A DNA stretch of 64,000 nucleotides, taken from positions 6,206,901 through 6,270,900 of the forward strand of contig CM022665.1 in NCBI GenBank assembly GCA_012295275.1. The letters run 5' to 3'. The position numbers were made by a program, and so were the translations under genes. This DNA comes from Chrysomallon squamiferum. Its lineage: Eukaryota > Mollusca > Gastropoda > Neomphalida > Peltospiridae. Positions 43,900-56,724 of the stretch are shown in pieces. How positions within the stretch are numbered: position 1 is the first letter of the stretch; every line of letters starts with the position of its first letter. Below the pieces are notes generated by a model that saw only the letters and a list, made by a program, of their open reading frames with translations, did not search any database and was not told the origin of the DNA.

Positions 43900-44739
43900 T
43901 ATACATAATTGTGTTTTTATCAAATTGACTTGCTTATTTTCTATCTATATCAGCATATTTTACTCGGCTCATGAACAACACACATATTAACTTATTTTAT
44001 AAAAAATAAAAAAACTGAGTTTTTTGTAACAGTATTAAACCTTACACGAAGACGTGCACACAAGCAAACTAGCTAGGTGGTTAGGTTGGTCTCGATAAAT
44101 CGGTGCAGTACTTGCATAGCGTTGCTATCGCGTCGTTATGCTCTAAGGAAAACTAGTCGTAAATTCTACCACTGCAGAGATTCTTTTACATGAACATATT
44201 GAATTAAAAATGGTTACGACTGGCTTGAATTGGGGTTGGTAATAGATAACACAATATGTTTTCTATTACCTGCTGCCAGCAGCAAACTGCATTTTCAGAT
44301 TACAAAACATTTTTGACGGAAGGATTTATAACATCCGTCCCCCCTTCAGCTTTACGTGTTTTAGCGTGACTAATTCTTAAAGCCCCTTTCTATCACTGTT
44401 TAACAGTATAACTAAGGTTTTGAGGACTTGGGCAACGAAATTCTCAAGACGTTACTAATATGTAGTTATTTTTTCAACCATAAACACAGTGTCGTCTGCT
44501 AACAAATATACGAAAGGTCAACCAAGGAATACTTTATCCTGTATATACACTGCACCTCTTTCTTAACATAGCCAGAAGTTATTCTATAGATTCATCATAT
44601 TACTTCGCTTATTGTTGATGCTCTGTATAGTACCTCTGTCGACAATGCAACTGAAATAGTTACCTATGACAGGTGATAACAGAACGAAACCATTTATTTT
44701 GTTAAAACTGAAATACACTGATTAATGGTTTACATGTAT
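43900..44739. other. Intergenic stretch, no gene recognised
   Basis: Moderately complex DNA with some CpG (44040-44180) and no ORF or splice pair I can support. Confidence 0.5.
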
Positions 44740-45003
44740 GTTGCACCCAGGGCCTCTGAGGGGGAGGGGTGTAGCCGGTACTTTGTTCTGGGGCCCAACA
44801 GCTAAGAAGGGCCCCACAGCAACCATGCATTAACTGAATATTTGTTATCTGATGATGAAAATAAAGCATTTAAATAAAGAGTTTACATGTAGATTTACTG
44901 GACATCAGATTCTCAATTTTGCGAAAAGTCTTTGCCTGCCTCGGGGCCCCAAAAGGGTCTTGTACCGCCTTGCAAAATTTCTCTTGGAGGCCCTGGTTGT
45001 ACC
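44740..45003. mobile_element. hAT-like MITE, 248 bp
   Basis: The element (44748-44995) starts CAGGGCCTCTGAGGGGGAGG. Its other end, read on the minus strand, starts CAGGGCCTCCAAGAGAAATT. Both ends continue with GCCGGTAC/GGCGGTAC and GGGGCCC, so the inverted repeats are about 50 bp with some differences. The flanks GTTGCACC (44740-44747) and GTTGTACC (44996-45003) match at 7 of 8 positions, as expected of a hAT target duplication. No transposase is encoded. Confidence 0.85.
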
Positions 45004-46255
45004 ACCAAAACTCTGTCATGGCGAGGAAATGTAAAATTAGAAGACCGCAGTGATGTGTAGCAAAACACCCACCAGTAGTTAGTTCAGTATCAATGACAGT
45101 GACTATAGATAATAGATAATTAAACTTCCAGTTGTTCCGGGGTTCATCTTTGAGTCCCGCCAGATTATATCAATTATCTTCTTTAAGTCGATTAACATCT
45201 TTTTTTTTCGAGTATTATTTGACCTGTTTACGCTCTGTATACAAACAAGACATAAACTGAAAACATATATAATTGGACCACTGTTCATTCTGCATTAAGG
45301 TTTTGGGTAAAAGCTGTGTTAAATGAATCTCATTTCTGAACAATATTCCCTTTAAGGGCTTTATGCTACTGAGTTTGTAAAGTAAACAATGTGTTTTCAG
45401 TTTATGTTCATCATCATCATTGACAACCTCAACGACGTCCCGTTGCTGTGTGAAAACCTCAGCATGTTGTTTTCACATCTTGATTTCTTACTGTACTTCT
45501 ATTTCACTGTCCCTAAATTTTCTGAGCACTATATAAGGGACATAAAATATTATAATTATATATGTTACAAACTGATCTACGTTTCAAAGAAGATTAAATA
45601 TTTTTCGATTTTTTTTTTTTTTTTATTTAAACCAGAATATTTGTTTCATGTATTTAGAAATATAAAAAACTTAAAAGCAAAATGAAATTAAAATTCATTC
45701 CTATTTAAAAAAAACCCCAAAAACAAAGAAAAACAATACACGCCAGCAAGCATGAGAAAGCAGTAAGAACAAACACTTTCTATAAATCAAGTGCATAATG
45801 GTTTTTTGTCTGTTTGTTTAATTGCTCTTCTTTTATGATAAAACTCATTTCAGATTAAAAAAAAATGTATAAAAAAATAAAAAATAAAAAATAAAATAAA
45901 ATAAAATTTAAAAAAAAAAAAAGAAGAAGGAAGAAAAAAATATTTCCTCAATGGAGCTTCCCTTTTTTTTACGTCATTCTCTGAAGTGCAATGTTCAACA
46001 ACGGAGAAAAGAAAGCATTCTTCGTAAATTTTGATTTTACCTGAAATTATTAATTTAATCTAATTTATTTTTATTTTATCTTATTCTGAAATATACATTA
46101 ACAAAATGTATCACTTATTTCCAGGTTAGAGGAAAAACAAATGTTTTACTTCCCGGATAGAGGAAATAGATTTGAATATAGTTTCACCTTACTGACAGAG
46201 GTGTAAATACCGCCCGCGTGATTAAGTATACACCAAACTTGAAAAACCTCGGTAT

Positions 46256-46263
46256 TTGTATAA
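46256..46263 (+). promoter_or_regulatory. TATA-like box, possible promoter for the 52-aa peptide gene
   Basis: GTATAAAAG near 46257 is followed about 110 bp later by a possible donor (CATCAGTCT|gtgagt at 46368). With the acceptor at 47208 this would give a non-coding exon 1, as in the gene at 51.4 kb. A second GTATAAAAG at 46911 is an alternative. Confidence 0.3.
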
Positions 46264-46530
46264 AAGAATAGCTCACATCTTTTAGACAAAAACATTTTCG
46301 ACGTGAATATTTGAACTTTATCCAGAGCCGGCGAAACAGATAAAATTTTGTCGTTGTCCATCAGTCTGTGAGTGTGTTTATTTTACTTACTGGCATCGTC
46401 TGTAGATATAAGAAATAATCAAAATAATAATAACGCTCTTAGGAAATTCACTACATTGAATATACTCATTTTTGTTATTGTTGTTGTGATTTTTGTTCTT
46501 ATCGTTCTTGTTTTTATACTATTATTATTA

Positions 46531-46544
46531 TGTTGTTGTTGTTG

Positions 46545-46604
<60 letters not shown>

Positions 46605-46605
46605 G
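46531..46605. repeat. GTT then ATT trinucleotide tract
   Basis: Five GTT units followed by about 20 ATT units. Confidence 0.95.
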
Positions 46606-47015
46606 AATAATATTTGATCGTTGCAAACTGTTCAGCGCATTTTAATACGCACACACGCACGCACAATCACACATAGCCATACATAATTTTCACATATTAC
46701 CATTTATTATACATGAGTATTTTTATTTAAAAATAATAACACTGGGAATAGAATTCCCAGACATACTCCATTTTGTCTTTTTGATAAAATTTATATACAC
46801 ACATTAGAACAAGTCAATTGCTGCTCATTTATTATACATTACAAATGTGACATGTCGATTTTATTTTCATTTACTTGTGTTTCATACTAATAATTTCCAA
46901 ACAAAACTACGTATAAAAGAATATATGTCACAGATTGTTCTTGCTGTCATTAGTATTGTTGTTGTTCTAACTATTGTTATACTATTACCGTTGTTATTAT
47001 TATTAATTTGTTGCT

Positions 47016-47048
<33 letters not shown>

Positions 47049-47078
47049 GATGTTGTTGCTCTTCGTATTATTATTGAT

Positions 47079-47130
47079 CTTTATTCTTCTTCTTCTTCCT
47101 TTTCTTCTTCTTCTTCTTCTTCTTCTTCTT

Positions 47131-47161
<31 letters not shown>

Positions 47162-47165
47162 TTCT
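47079..47165. repeat. CTT trinucleotide tract
   Basis: About 25 CTT units just upstream of the acceptor of the 52-aa gene. Confidence 0.95.
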
Positions 47166-47210
47166 TATTATTACTATTATTAATTTTTATTATTACTATT
47201 ATCATCAGCC

Positions 47211-47369
47211 ATGATGAAAGCTCTGATCGTCTTTGCTGTTATGTGTTTGCTGTTTGCCTCAGCCTTGGGTGACAGATTTAGATATGGATTTGGATATCCA
47301 GGCTATGGTGGATTTGATTGGAATGGAAATGGAAACGAATGGTATGAAAATGGATATGGATATGATTAG
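47211..47369 (+). CDS. Small secreted Gly/Tyr/Asn-rich peptide, 52 aa
   Basis: ATG at 47211 stands two bases after an acceptor (ttatcatcag). The product starts MMKALIVFAVMCLLFASALG, a clear signal peptide with likely cleavage at ALG|D or ASA|L. The mature part of about 32 residues runs RYGFGYPGYGGFDWNGNGNE to a C-terminal NGYGYD, rich in Gly, Tyr and Asn with two Trp and no Cys. A stop (TAG) is followed at once by a donor (AG|gtatgt), and a matching acceptor (atacacag) lies at 47775, so the 3' UTR is probably split. Composition and size resemble mollusc shell-matrix proteins such as shematrins, or glycine-rich antimicrobial peptides. The first is favoured by the neighbouring gene at 51.9 kb. 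Function is inference. Confidence 0.7.
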   Translation: MMKALIVFAVMCLLFASALGDRFRYGFGYPGYGGFDWNGNGNEWYENGYGYD

Positions 47370-47371
47370 AG

Positions 47372-47539
47372 GTATGTATGACAATTTCATATGTATGTAT
47401 GGCAATTAAATATATATGTATGTAGTATGTATGTATGCATGCATGTATGTATGTATGTATGACATATGTAGTATGTATGCATGCATGTATGTATGTATGT
47501 ATGTATGTATGTATGTATGTATGTATGTATGTATGTATG

Positions 47540-47573
<34 letters not shown>

Positions 47574-47634
47574 TGACAATTATAATATATATGTATGTAT
47601 GTATGTATGTATGCATGTATATACGTCCGTGATA
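47372..47634. repeat. ATGT tetranucleotide minisatellite
   Basis: About 50 units of TATG with a few interruptions (TATGCATG, GACAATTATAAT). The array begins at the GTATGT splice donor of the 52-aa gene and creates long spurious Cys-Met-Tyr-Val ORFs. Confidence 0.95.
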
Positions 47635-48042
47635 TGTATGTTCGTGTATATATTCAGTTTTAAATACGTACAATTACAATACACACATTATTCGTATTAA
47701 CCTATGCTACTTTCCAACCTTGCCTATGTTTTACATTTAGTTTGATGCTTTTTATATTTCTTTTTTATACACAGACAGTCTTCAAGCTAAAATGGTTAAG
47801 GATGTAAGAAGTCTTCTACATACGACTTACAATGAATTAATTATTTCAGCTATACTTTTATATTAAAAGTCATTTTGCCAGATATATATGTTGTTTTGCG
47901 TTGTTTATGGCTATTGGCTATTGTTGCTAAGATTCGATAACTCCATTAGTTATTACTTTTAGTAATAATGCTTCTGTTACCACTATTACTACTACTACTA
48001 CTCTATAACTACTGTTCTTCACATCAACATAATAATCATGAA

Positions 48043-48079
<37 letters not shown>

Positions 48080-48723
48080 TTAGAATGTTTTCCCTCTGGC
48101 CAGATTTTATGAGTGAAGAGTTTAAATTCATCATGCGACATAAACAAATCGTACTATATGTACGATAATATAACTAACTACCTGCAGGCTTTTTCAAACA
48201 CAGTATTGGAAAGGCAATATTCGCTTGGCTTTTGTAACTATTCAGGTCAACTAATTAATCACTTAACGAAATGTGTTCACGTTTTCAGACAGTAAAAGTA
48301 TTAATTAATTAATTAGTTAATTAATTAAAAAAAATTGTGGTTTTCAAGACACAACTAGATAAAGACTAAAACATAACATGATACAGAATAGTATAACACA
48401 GCATATTACACCATAACATAACATAACATAACATGACATGATATAACACAGTATAGCACAGCACAGAACACAACACAAAACAAGACATTAGATGACATAT
48501 CACTGTATAACACAGCAAATTACGTAGCTTAACAAAACCACAAAACAATGTATTATATAATAAAATCATGTGTCAGACAATAACAAAATGTAAAACAAAT
48601 TCAAAAAAAAAAAAAAAAAAAAAAATTAAATCGATCTGCCTCTTTAAGAAACCAAAAACAAAATAAAAATCTCTTCTACTATCTAAAACAAAACAAACAA
48701 AGAAAAATATTCTTTTAGATGAA

Positions 48724-48759
<36 letters not shown>

Positions 48760-48794
48760 TATTATTATTATTATTATTATTATAATAATAATAA
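48724..48794. repeat. AAT tract running into ATT tract (palindrome)
   Basis: About 12 AAT units, then about 7 ATT units, then ATA units. The same arrangement as at 42483. Confidence 0.95.
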
Positions 48795-49164
48795 AAACAA
48801 ATAAATATCTGATAAAATGAAAAATGGCAGCTAAAAACAGACACCATGTGATTAAACCTGTCTCTTCTGGGATTCATTCTGTCATTACACTGCCTAATCA
48901 ATAATCTTCTAATGACATCGAGGTTAACATGCAACAATACCAGTTGAATACAGCTTGGAAACGTGCAGCTTTGAAACACTCTTCTGTATAAGCGGAAAAT
49001 GTTTGTTAGCCGACGACTTGAAACATCTCTCTGTATATAACGTTCGTGGAAGACATATTCATATTTTATTTTATTTTTTTGCAAATATCTCAGCTAAAAC
49101 ATTATTGCATAAAACAATATCTTCCTTTGCTTTTAATGTTGGTTTTGTTAATTTTTATGTTTTT

Positions 49165-49165
<1 letters not shown>

Positions 49166-49200
<35 letters not shown>

Positions 49201-49303
49201 ATTTTTTTTTTTTTTTTTTAAAAAAAAAAGATTATTATTTTTTTTTTTTTTTTTTTTAGATGGTTTTCTTTATTTATTTTATTTTGGTTTTACATTTTAT
49301 TTT

Positions 49304-49364
<61 letters not shown>

Positions 49365-49400
49365 GTGCTTTTTCCTTTTTTTTTTTTTTTTTTTTTTTTG
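49166..49400. repeat. Poly-T runs and ATT tract
   Basis: Three T runs of over 18 nt flank about 20 ATT units (49304-49363). Confidence 0.95.
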
Positions 49401-49952
49401 CCTGACCCACTTTATTTATTTTCTTAAGCCTGTTTTTGTTTAGGATAAATCAGTATGCAACAATCCATCCGGCATTTTCAAAAGATAACAAAAACAAACA
49501 AACAAACGACAACAACAAGGAGAAAAACGTATTCGTACGTATTGTATTAAAGGACAAAAGAACTAATTAACGGCATAATAATTATTATTAGAAATGGTGA
49601 ATATGTGCGGGGGAACTTGTCAGTGAAAACCTTAGCTGATGGTTTTGCAAATTAGGATATATTCAGATTAACAAACATCGATGCTGGGTTTGTAAGCATT
49701 GCAACCGAGGTTATCTGGGTACATTATTATTTTACTTTTCCTATAGTTATTTCTATTTAGTTTTGACGACATAAAAAAAAACAAAAAACAACAACAACGA
49801 TATATATAAAAAGAAATATATGTTTTTCTCATACATATGTAATATTCTACCTGTTTACAGTGTTTTGTCTACATACACGAATGTCGTATTTTGTCACCAG
49901 TTCTTATATAACAATGAACTCTACAGGTCTTGCATAACACCGAAAAGATATC

Positions 49953-49986
<34 letters not shown>

Positions 49987-51390
49987 TTAACAAAAAACCA
50001 CGACAAAAGCGCCGCCATTTTTCTGCAGGTGTATGGATCAAAAACGTAATATTCTGAAATATTAATTTGATTAAATCAAGTACCTGAATTATTGGAATTC
50101 AGCGAACACAGACACCTTCTTAATGCTCCTTTTTTTTTTGGATTTTCACGTTCCAGCAAGTGCCCCACGAATAGCTTTCTGCAATAGGATATAACACACA
50201 TTTTCCAATCTGCGTGAAGGAACATCTAAAATTTATATTACCGACATACAATAAGAGTAACCTATGCAGTACCTAGCAGGTTTCTTCTCTAACAACAAGC
50301 CCGTAATTATGACAGATAAATGTAAATATTAATTTTTCAAACAAATATTCATTCTTTCACACATTTGTTAAGAATGAACATATCAGTGGCAGTGAAAAGA
50401 CAGAAATACAGAAAATTAAATAATGAATTTTTTTTTTTTCTATACAAACAATCCTGCGGTTAACATTTAATTAGGTTTTTCTTTGTATACAAAGGTAAAG
50501 GTGAACTTGCAGTTCCCCTGCTTTTGTCTTTGCCAACTTTGTCAACATCTATTAGCCCGAAGTCACAATAAATTTAAACACCACATCTTGTTTGTTGCTT
50601 AATTAAAAAAAAAAAAAAAGATAATAAGAAACAGGGCGGTCTAAAAACTGGGGGTGGTCGCTTTTGTTGAGAGAAACATTCGATTTTACGATCGAAAATC
50701 ACAGTTGTATGGTAAATGTTGTTATTAAGAGAATAAAATGAATACATTTATTCATTTGAATATAGCATCAGTCGGCAAAAAATACAGCACAAGCGACGAT
50801 AAAAGCCATCTAGAATGTTAACCACTGTTAACATGCACTGTTAACATGCAATGTATATATGTATATGTGTGTGTGTGAGTGTGTGTGTGCCGTGTGCAGC
50901 ATGTATCTGTGTAGCTGTGTGTATGCTTTGTGTTTATGTGTGTGTGTTTGAGAGTAAGTGTGAGTATATCTGTGACTGTGTATCTGTATGTGCTGGGTCT
51001 ACTTATGTGCATTATGTTTAGATATGTACTGTGCGTGTTTGTGTATGTGCAAGGTGCGTGAGTGTGTAGCTGTGTTTATGCCGCGCATGTGTGTGAGTGT
51101 GAGTGTGTGTGTGTGTGTGTGTCTCTATCTGTGACGTTTAGGAAAGCATTTTTTTGTTATGTCTTTTATTAATATTGTTACTATGTCGGATTTATCACAA
51201 TCAATCCTAATTTCAAAACAGGTGAAAACAAAGGTGTCGGATACATTAAAATGTAATTGTTTCAAGGTGACACAAATCAATTATTTTTTTCTCGTTTACC
51301 TGTCATTTTAAATCATGGGTCATAGGTTCTGAAACTGTTCAATCATGTTAAATTCAACAACCTTCAAGCAGTTTGTAAACAAGTCTTGTG

Positions 51391-51398
51391 TATAAATA
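51391..51398 (+). promoter_or_regulatory. TATA box of the Gly/Tyr/Met-rich protein gene
   Basis: TATAAATA at 51391 stands about 30 bp before the probable first exon (about 51420-51467), whose donor CCAG|gtaagt is perfect. Confidence 0.7.
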
Positions 51399-51419
51399 CG
51401 GGTACGTAACTACTCAAAG

Positions 51420-52640
51420 AACAGACATCCTCATCCTGAAAGTAATCGACATCACAACATTAACCAGGTAAGTAATTTTTTGTTTTCTAGGAATTTAAAT
51501 TTTTTTAAAGTTTTAAAAAAGTATATAAAATATATATATATTTATATATATATTTGTTTTAAAAGTTCTGAAGTAGAGCTAAAATTCTAGTGGAAACACA
51601 TTACCTACGATGCAGCATTTTTTTTTTTTTTTAATTATAATCATTCTGTGAAACATTAAGAATATTTGGACAAAATACAAAAATTCTTATCAAAAAATAT
51701 ATCAAGGTTTTTGTAATTGTTGTCTAATTGAAATTTCAGTAATTAAATTGCTGGGGTTTGTTTTGTTTTGTTTTTTGTTTGGTTTTTTTTTAACGAGAAT
51801 CTTTCATCATCAGAACAGACATGAGAAGGAAAGAATAGTGAAAGCCTCGTTTTGGTTTGGGATGAATGTGAAATCTTCAACTATTTTCATAAAAAAAAAA
51901 ATTCTTTTCTTTCAGAACTTTTCAAAGATGAAGACATTTCTCTTTGTTCTTGCTGTGTTGTTGTCGGTCGCTGCTGGAAATGACATGTACTTTCCCTATG
52001 GCTATGGTTACGGCTATGGAGATATGTACGGCTACGGCTACGGCTACGGAAACTACCCCTACACAGACTACATGTACAATGGCGTTTACGGACCTATGGG
52101 AATGGGAATGGGAATGGGGATGGGATATGGAATGGGATTAGGAATGGGATATGGAATGGGAATGTATCCCTATTACGGATGTAAGTCATTTTAATATAAT
52201 TAATAATTTATACATACATGCATACATACATATATGATTTTTATTCTTAGATAAATTATGAATATACGATAAATTCATTCTAATGAGCTAAAGTTTAAAT
52301 ACAAAAAGTCAAAAATTCATTTAGATGAGTAATTTTTCATATATAACGTAATTAGACTATCTAAGTTTTATTAAGACTGTATATGAAACTATCACTGACT
52401 GATAGAAAATAGAATCATTTTTCTGTGTTATCTGTTATTAGACATTTAGTGATTATCTTATAACAATGGCCGCTATTTCTTGCTAAATTATGTTATTTTT
52501 TAGTTTCAGATTAACAGAACAAATGACAGGTTTTAAACGGTCACGCAGAGCCGCAGAAAAACACTGACTGGAGTTATGTTACCCTCAGCAGTAAATATTA
52601 ATAAATATTAATAAATATTAATACTCTCCATGTGTTTGTT
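51420..52640 (+). CDS. Secreted Gly/Tyr/Met-rich repetitive protein, 85 aa, shematrin-like
   Basis: Exon 1 (about 51420-51467) is non-coding. Exon 2 starts at 51916 after tttctttcag, with ATG at 51928 and coding to 52180 (TAC GGA T|gtaagt). Exon 3 is best taken from 52510 (tttcag|AT TAA), giving a final Tyr and stop at 52514. Signal peptide MKTFLFVLAVLLSVAAG, then a Tyr-Gly block (PYGYGYGYG, YGYGYGYG), a Tyr-rich linker (NYPYTDYMYNGVYG) and a Met-Gly block (alternating GM from about residue 58, with GYGMG and GLGMG), ending MYPYYGY. No Cys. Such low-complexity Gly/Tyr secreted proteins are known as shematrins and related shell-matrix proteins of molluscs; the Met-Gly block is unusual. AATAAA signals occur at 52600 and 52610. 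Strong TATA promoter and small exons suggest high tissue-specific expression. Confidence 0.85.
52600..52605 (+). terminator. Polyadenylation signal of the Gly/Tyr/Met gene
   Basis: AATAAA at 52600, repeated within two copies of a short AATATTAATA unit. Confidence 0.6.
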
Positions 52641-52649
52641 ATTCATAAA

Positions 52650-54300
<1,651 letters not shown>

Positions 54301-54326
54301 AAGGAACATAAAGTATATAACATAAC

Positions 54327-54556
54327 ATGTATTTGACAACGGAATTAGTGTTTGTTTTCTTGTCTGTGCTGTTAGGTAAGTGTTGTTAAAATGTATATTC
54401 TCTCGTAAAAAGATTTTCATCATCATCATTATTAATAATATTATTATCAATATTATGATTACCATATCATTATCATTATTATCATCATCATCATTAACGT
54501 TATTTTTTTATTATTCATTCTTTTATTACTACTGCTACTACTACTACTACTACTAC

Positions 54557-54593
<37 letters not shown>

Positions 54594-54893
54594 GTTTAAA
54601 TCAAATTGTGAACATTTTATACACGAAAGCTGTTTGCAGTGCAGTGCATAGGACGAAGTCGTGCTCTTACGAAGGTCACGTGTATCTCCTTGGTGATCAC
54701 TGGGTGGCGACAGACACGTGCAACGGCTGCACCTGTACAGAGTATGGAACACAGTGCACGAACAATCCGTGTTCCAGTAACAAAGGTAATTCAGTGCTAT
54801 GCACGTGCACGTGTGTGTGTGTGTGTGTGTGTGTGTTAAAAACAATAATTAAAATAAAGAAGTTTAAAAATAATAATAATAATAATAATAATA

Positions 54894-54931
<38 letters not shown>

Positions 54932-56378
54932 ATTTTGTTTTGCCGTGGTTGCTTTAATTATATATTACTTGCTTATGTGAGTTGGTGTTAGTGTCTGTAC
55001 ATATATATGTTTCTTTAGTTAATTAATTAATTATACATAATTTATTTATAAGTGTTACACCATGTAAAATAATATATTTACCACAAAAGGTTTCTAGTGA
55101 GAATTCTAAGGAAGCCTACACTTGCATTTTTCTGCCTTTTGTAATTTGGTTTTGTATAAAAATACATGATGTTATTTTGGGCTTTTATCTATTTTCACAG
55201 ATAAAGACTGATTTCTTTAAAGACTTTCTGATTATTTATTATTAATTTTATTTTTAAATACATACACTGTTAAAAGACATCGTTCCAGAGTCTAGACTAT
55301 TAGATGCTGGCGTTTGCGAACTTCTAATATTGCTGTGGTTTTTTTCCTCCATTCTAGACAAGATAGCATGCTTTAACAATGATTATTCACTAACCTACGT
55401 GAAATTTAGTATCTTTTTAATTATCTTTTTAAATGAAGAAAACTATTACTGTGTATCTGCAATATCAGTATTCTGTAAAAAAAAAAAAAATTATTCTCAG
55501 TTTTAGGCAAGCCTGGAGATTACCTTTGTTTTTACTATGAACACTATTACAAACTGAATGAGGAGTGGGTAGCGGTTGACCACTGCAATACGTGTACATG
55601 TACGTCACGTGGCATGCGATGTACAGTCAAACCATGTAAAAACACAGGATTTGGTACGTGAATGTTCCAATGCGTAATACACATAGTACTATGTATATAG
55701 AAACACACACATATACACACATACATACATATGTACATACATAAACATAGATACATACCTTTTTTAGTTGTTTTCTTCTTCTTCTGTATTTTTTTATTTT
55801 TTGTTTGTTTGTTTGTTTTTTTCACTATTTTTGCTCTTGTTGTTTGTTGGTTTTTTTTGGGGGGGAGTGTTTTTTTACATAAAAATGATTATTATTGCTT
55901 TGGTTGTGTTTAAAACCATATTAATGCTGTAAGAATTGTCAAAATTTAAGTCACATAAACATTGCTACGGTTTCTGTGCAGAGAGCTTTAATTATTACAA
56001 GTTTAAAATTTATTTTCAGTCAGGTACCTAAAAAAACTAAAACAAAAACTATAAAGATATACGTGTAATTAACCGAAATTAACACAACGTTGTACCAGAT
56101 TCCTAACATGTCGCCTATAGATAACAACAACACTAAAATTATGAGAGTAATCGCGAGTAGACTATATATAGTTCACAAAACAGACAGTCGTTGTTTCAGC
56201 AAAGCCTCAGACAGGAAGACTGGGAGACTGCAATTACCACGGCTCGTGGTATCTTCATCTGGATCAGTGGCTGGCACAAGATGGCTGCAACACGTGTGTT
56301 TGTGTCGAGCCTGGAAACTATCGAGGACTTCAGATATGTACTGAAAATAAGTGTGTGCCAATCAGCATTGGAAAATAA
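54327..56378 (+). CDS. Secreted protein with three six-cysteine (pacifastin/VWC-like) repeats, 171 aa
   Basis: Four coding exons: 54327-54375, 54645-54785, 55507-55653, 56200-56378; all introns are phase 1. Exon 1 is the signal peptide MYLTTELVFVFLSVLLG. Each following exon encodes one repeat. Cys positions: 23, 42, 45, 47, 54, 59; then 71, 90, 93, 95, 102, 107; then 123, 142, 145, 147, 159, 164. Spacing is C-x18-C-x2-C-x-C-x6(11)-C-x4-C, and every repeat has W six residues before its second Cys: WVATDTCNGCTC, WVAVDHCNTCTC, WLAQDGCNTCVC. The CNxCxC...G...CT core matches the pacifastin protease-inhibitor signature, but that family usually has 9-12 residues in the first loop, not 18. A small VWC-type domain is the alternative. 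An inhibitor or matrix role is inference. The stop codon overlaps an AATAAA. Confidence 0.85.
54374..54644 (+). other. Intron 1 of the Cys-repeat gene, with tandem acceptors
   Basis: The intron (54376-54644) is mostly CAT/ATT/ACT tracts. It ends in two AGs five bases apart (tttgcag at 54639, tgcag at 54644). Only the second keeps the reading frame. Confidence 0.7.
54534..54596. repeat. ACT then ATT trinucleotide tract
   Basis: About 8 ACT units followed by about 13 ATT units inside intron 1. Confidence 0.9.
54869..54929. repeat. AAT then ATG trinucleotide tract
   Basis: About 9 AAT units followed by about 11 ATG units in intron 2; translated as poly-Asn/poly-Asp in a spurious ORF. Confidence 0.9.
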
Positions 56379-56379
56379 A
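56374..56379 (+). terminator. AATAAA overlapping the stop codon of the Cys-repeat gene
   Basis: GAA AAT AAA spans the last Lys codon and TAA stop. If used, the 3' UTR would be only a few tens of bases. Confidence 0.4.
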
Positions 56380-56724
56380 AGACTGGAAAGATTTATTTTA
56401 TTTTTATTTTATTTTATTTTATTTTATTTTTTTATATATATATGTGTGGTATAATATAATATGATATGATATGATATGATATAACATAATATAATATATA
56501 TATATATATATACATTTGTGCTTGTATGTGTGTGTGTGTTCTGGTGTCTGTGTGTGTGTGTAGTTATTTAGTTGTTTGAATCCTTAAAGATGAGTATAAT
56601 TTTTTTTTATTGTAACAATTATGTTTCAAAACCGCACCATTAAAAACATCCATACGAACGAATGAGTGAATGAAAGAAATTTTAGATCATTTTTAAGTTC
56701 ACTGTTCTCAAGTGTCAGACATAT

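Larger units (their letters stand above)
47880..51360. other. Intergenic DNA between the two Gly/Tyr-rich genes
   Basis: Repeats dominate: ATT (48040-48076), ACATA/ACATG variants (48395-48480), the AAT/ATT palindrome (48724-48781), long T and ATT tracts (49166-49400) and GT-rich DNA (50850-51120). A minus-strand frame at 48840-49070 has mixed composition (HERYIQRDVSSRR, RLLIRQCNDRMNPRRDRF) without splice support. No gene is called. Confidence 0.5.

Noticed and set aside
45389-45685. 98-residue hydrophobic plus-strand ORF after an acceptor-like tttcag
   Set aside because: Composition is that of AT-rich random sequence, with no donor and wrong phase for the signal-peptide exon at 43.8 kb.
47372-47634. 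Regular repeats that might be taken for a CRISPR array
   Set aside because: The unit is four bases with no spacers, and the DNA is eukaryotic.
47278-47700. Long ORFs on both strands with repeated Cys-Met-Tyr-Val or His-Thr-Tyr-Ile
   Set aside because: They are translations of the TATG minisatellite and not proteins.
48683-49084. 133-residue minus-strand ORF with a basic, Arg-rich middle
   Set aside because: Half of it is Asn/Tyr repeats from AAT/ATT arrays. The rest has no recognisable motif or splice sites.
51748-52194. 148-residue ORF starting upstream of the Gly/Tyr/Met protein
   Set aside because: The first 60 residues come from the intron; the signal-peptide ATG after the acceptor is the proper start.
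54380-54991. 203-residue plus-strand ORF
   Set aside because: It runs through two introns of the Cys-repeat gene and is made of microsatellite translation. Only its middle part is a real exon.
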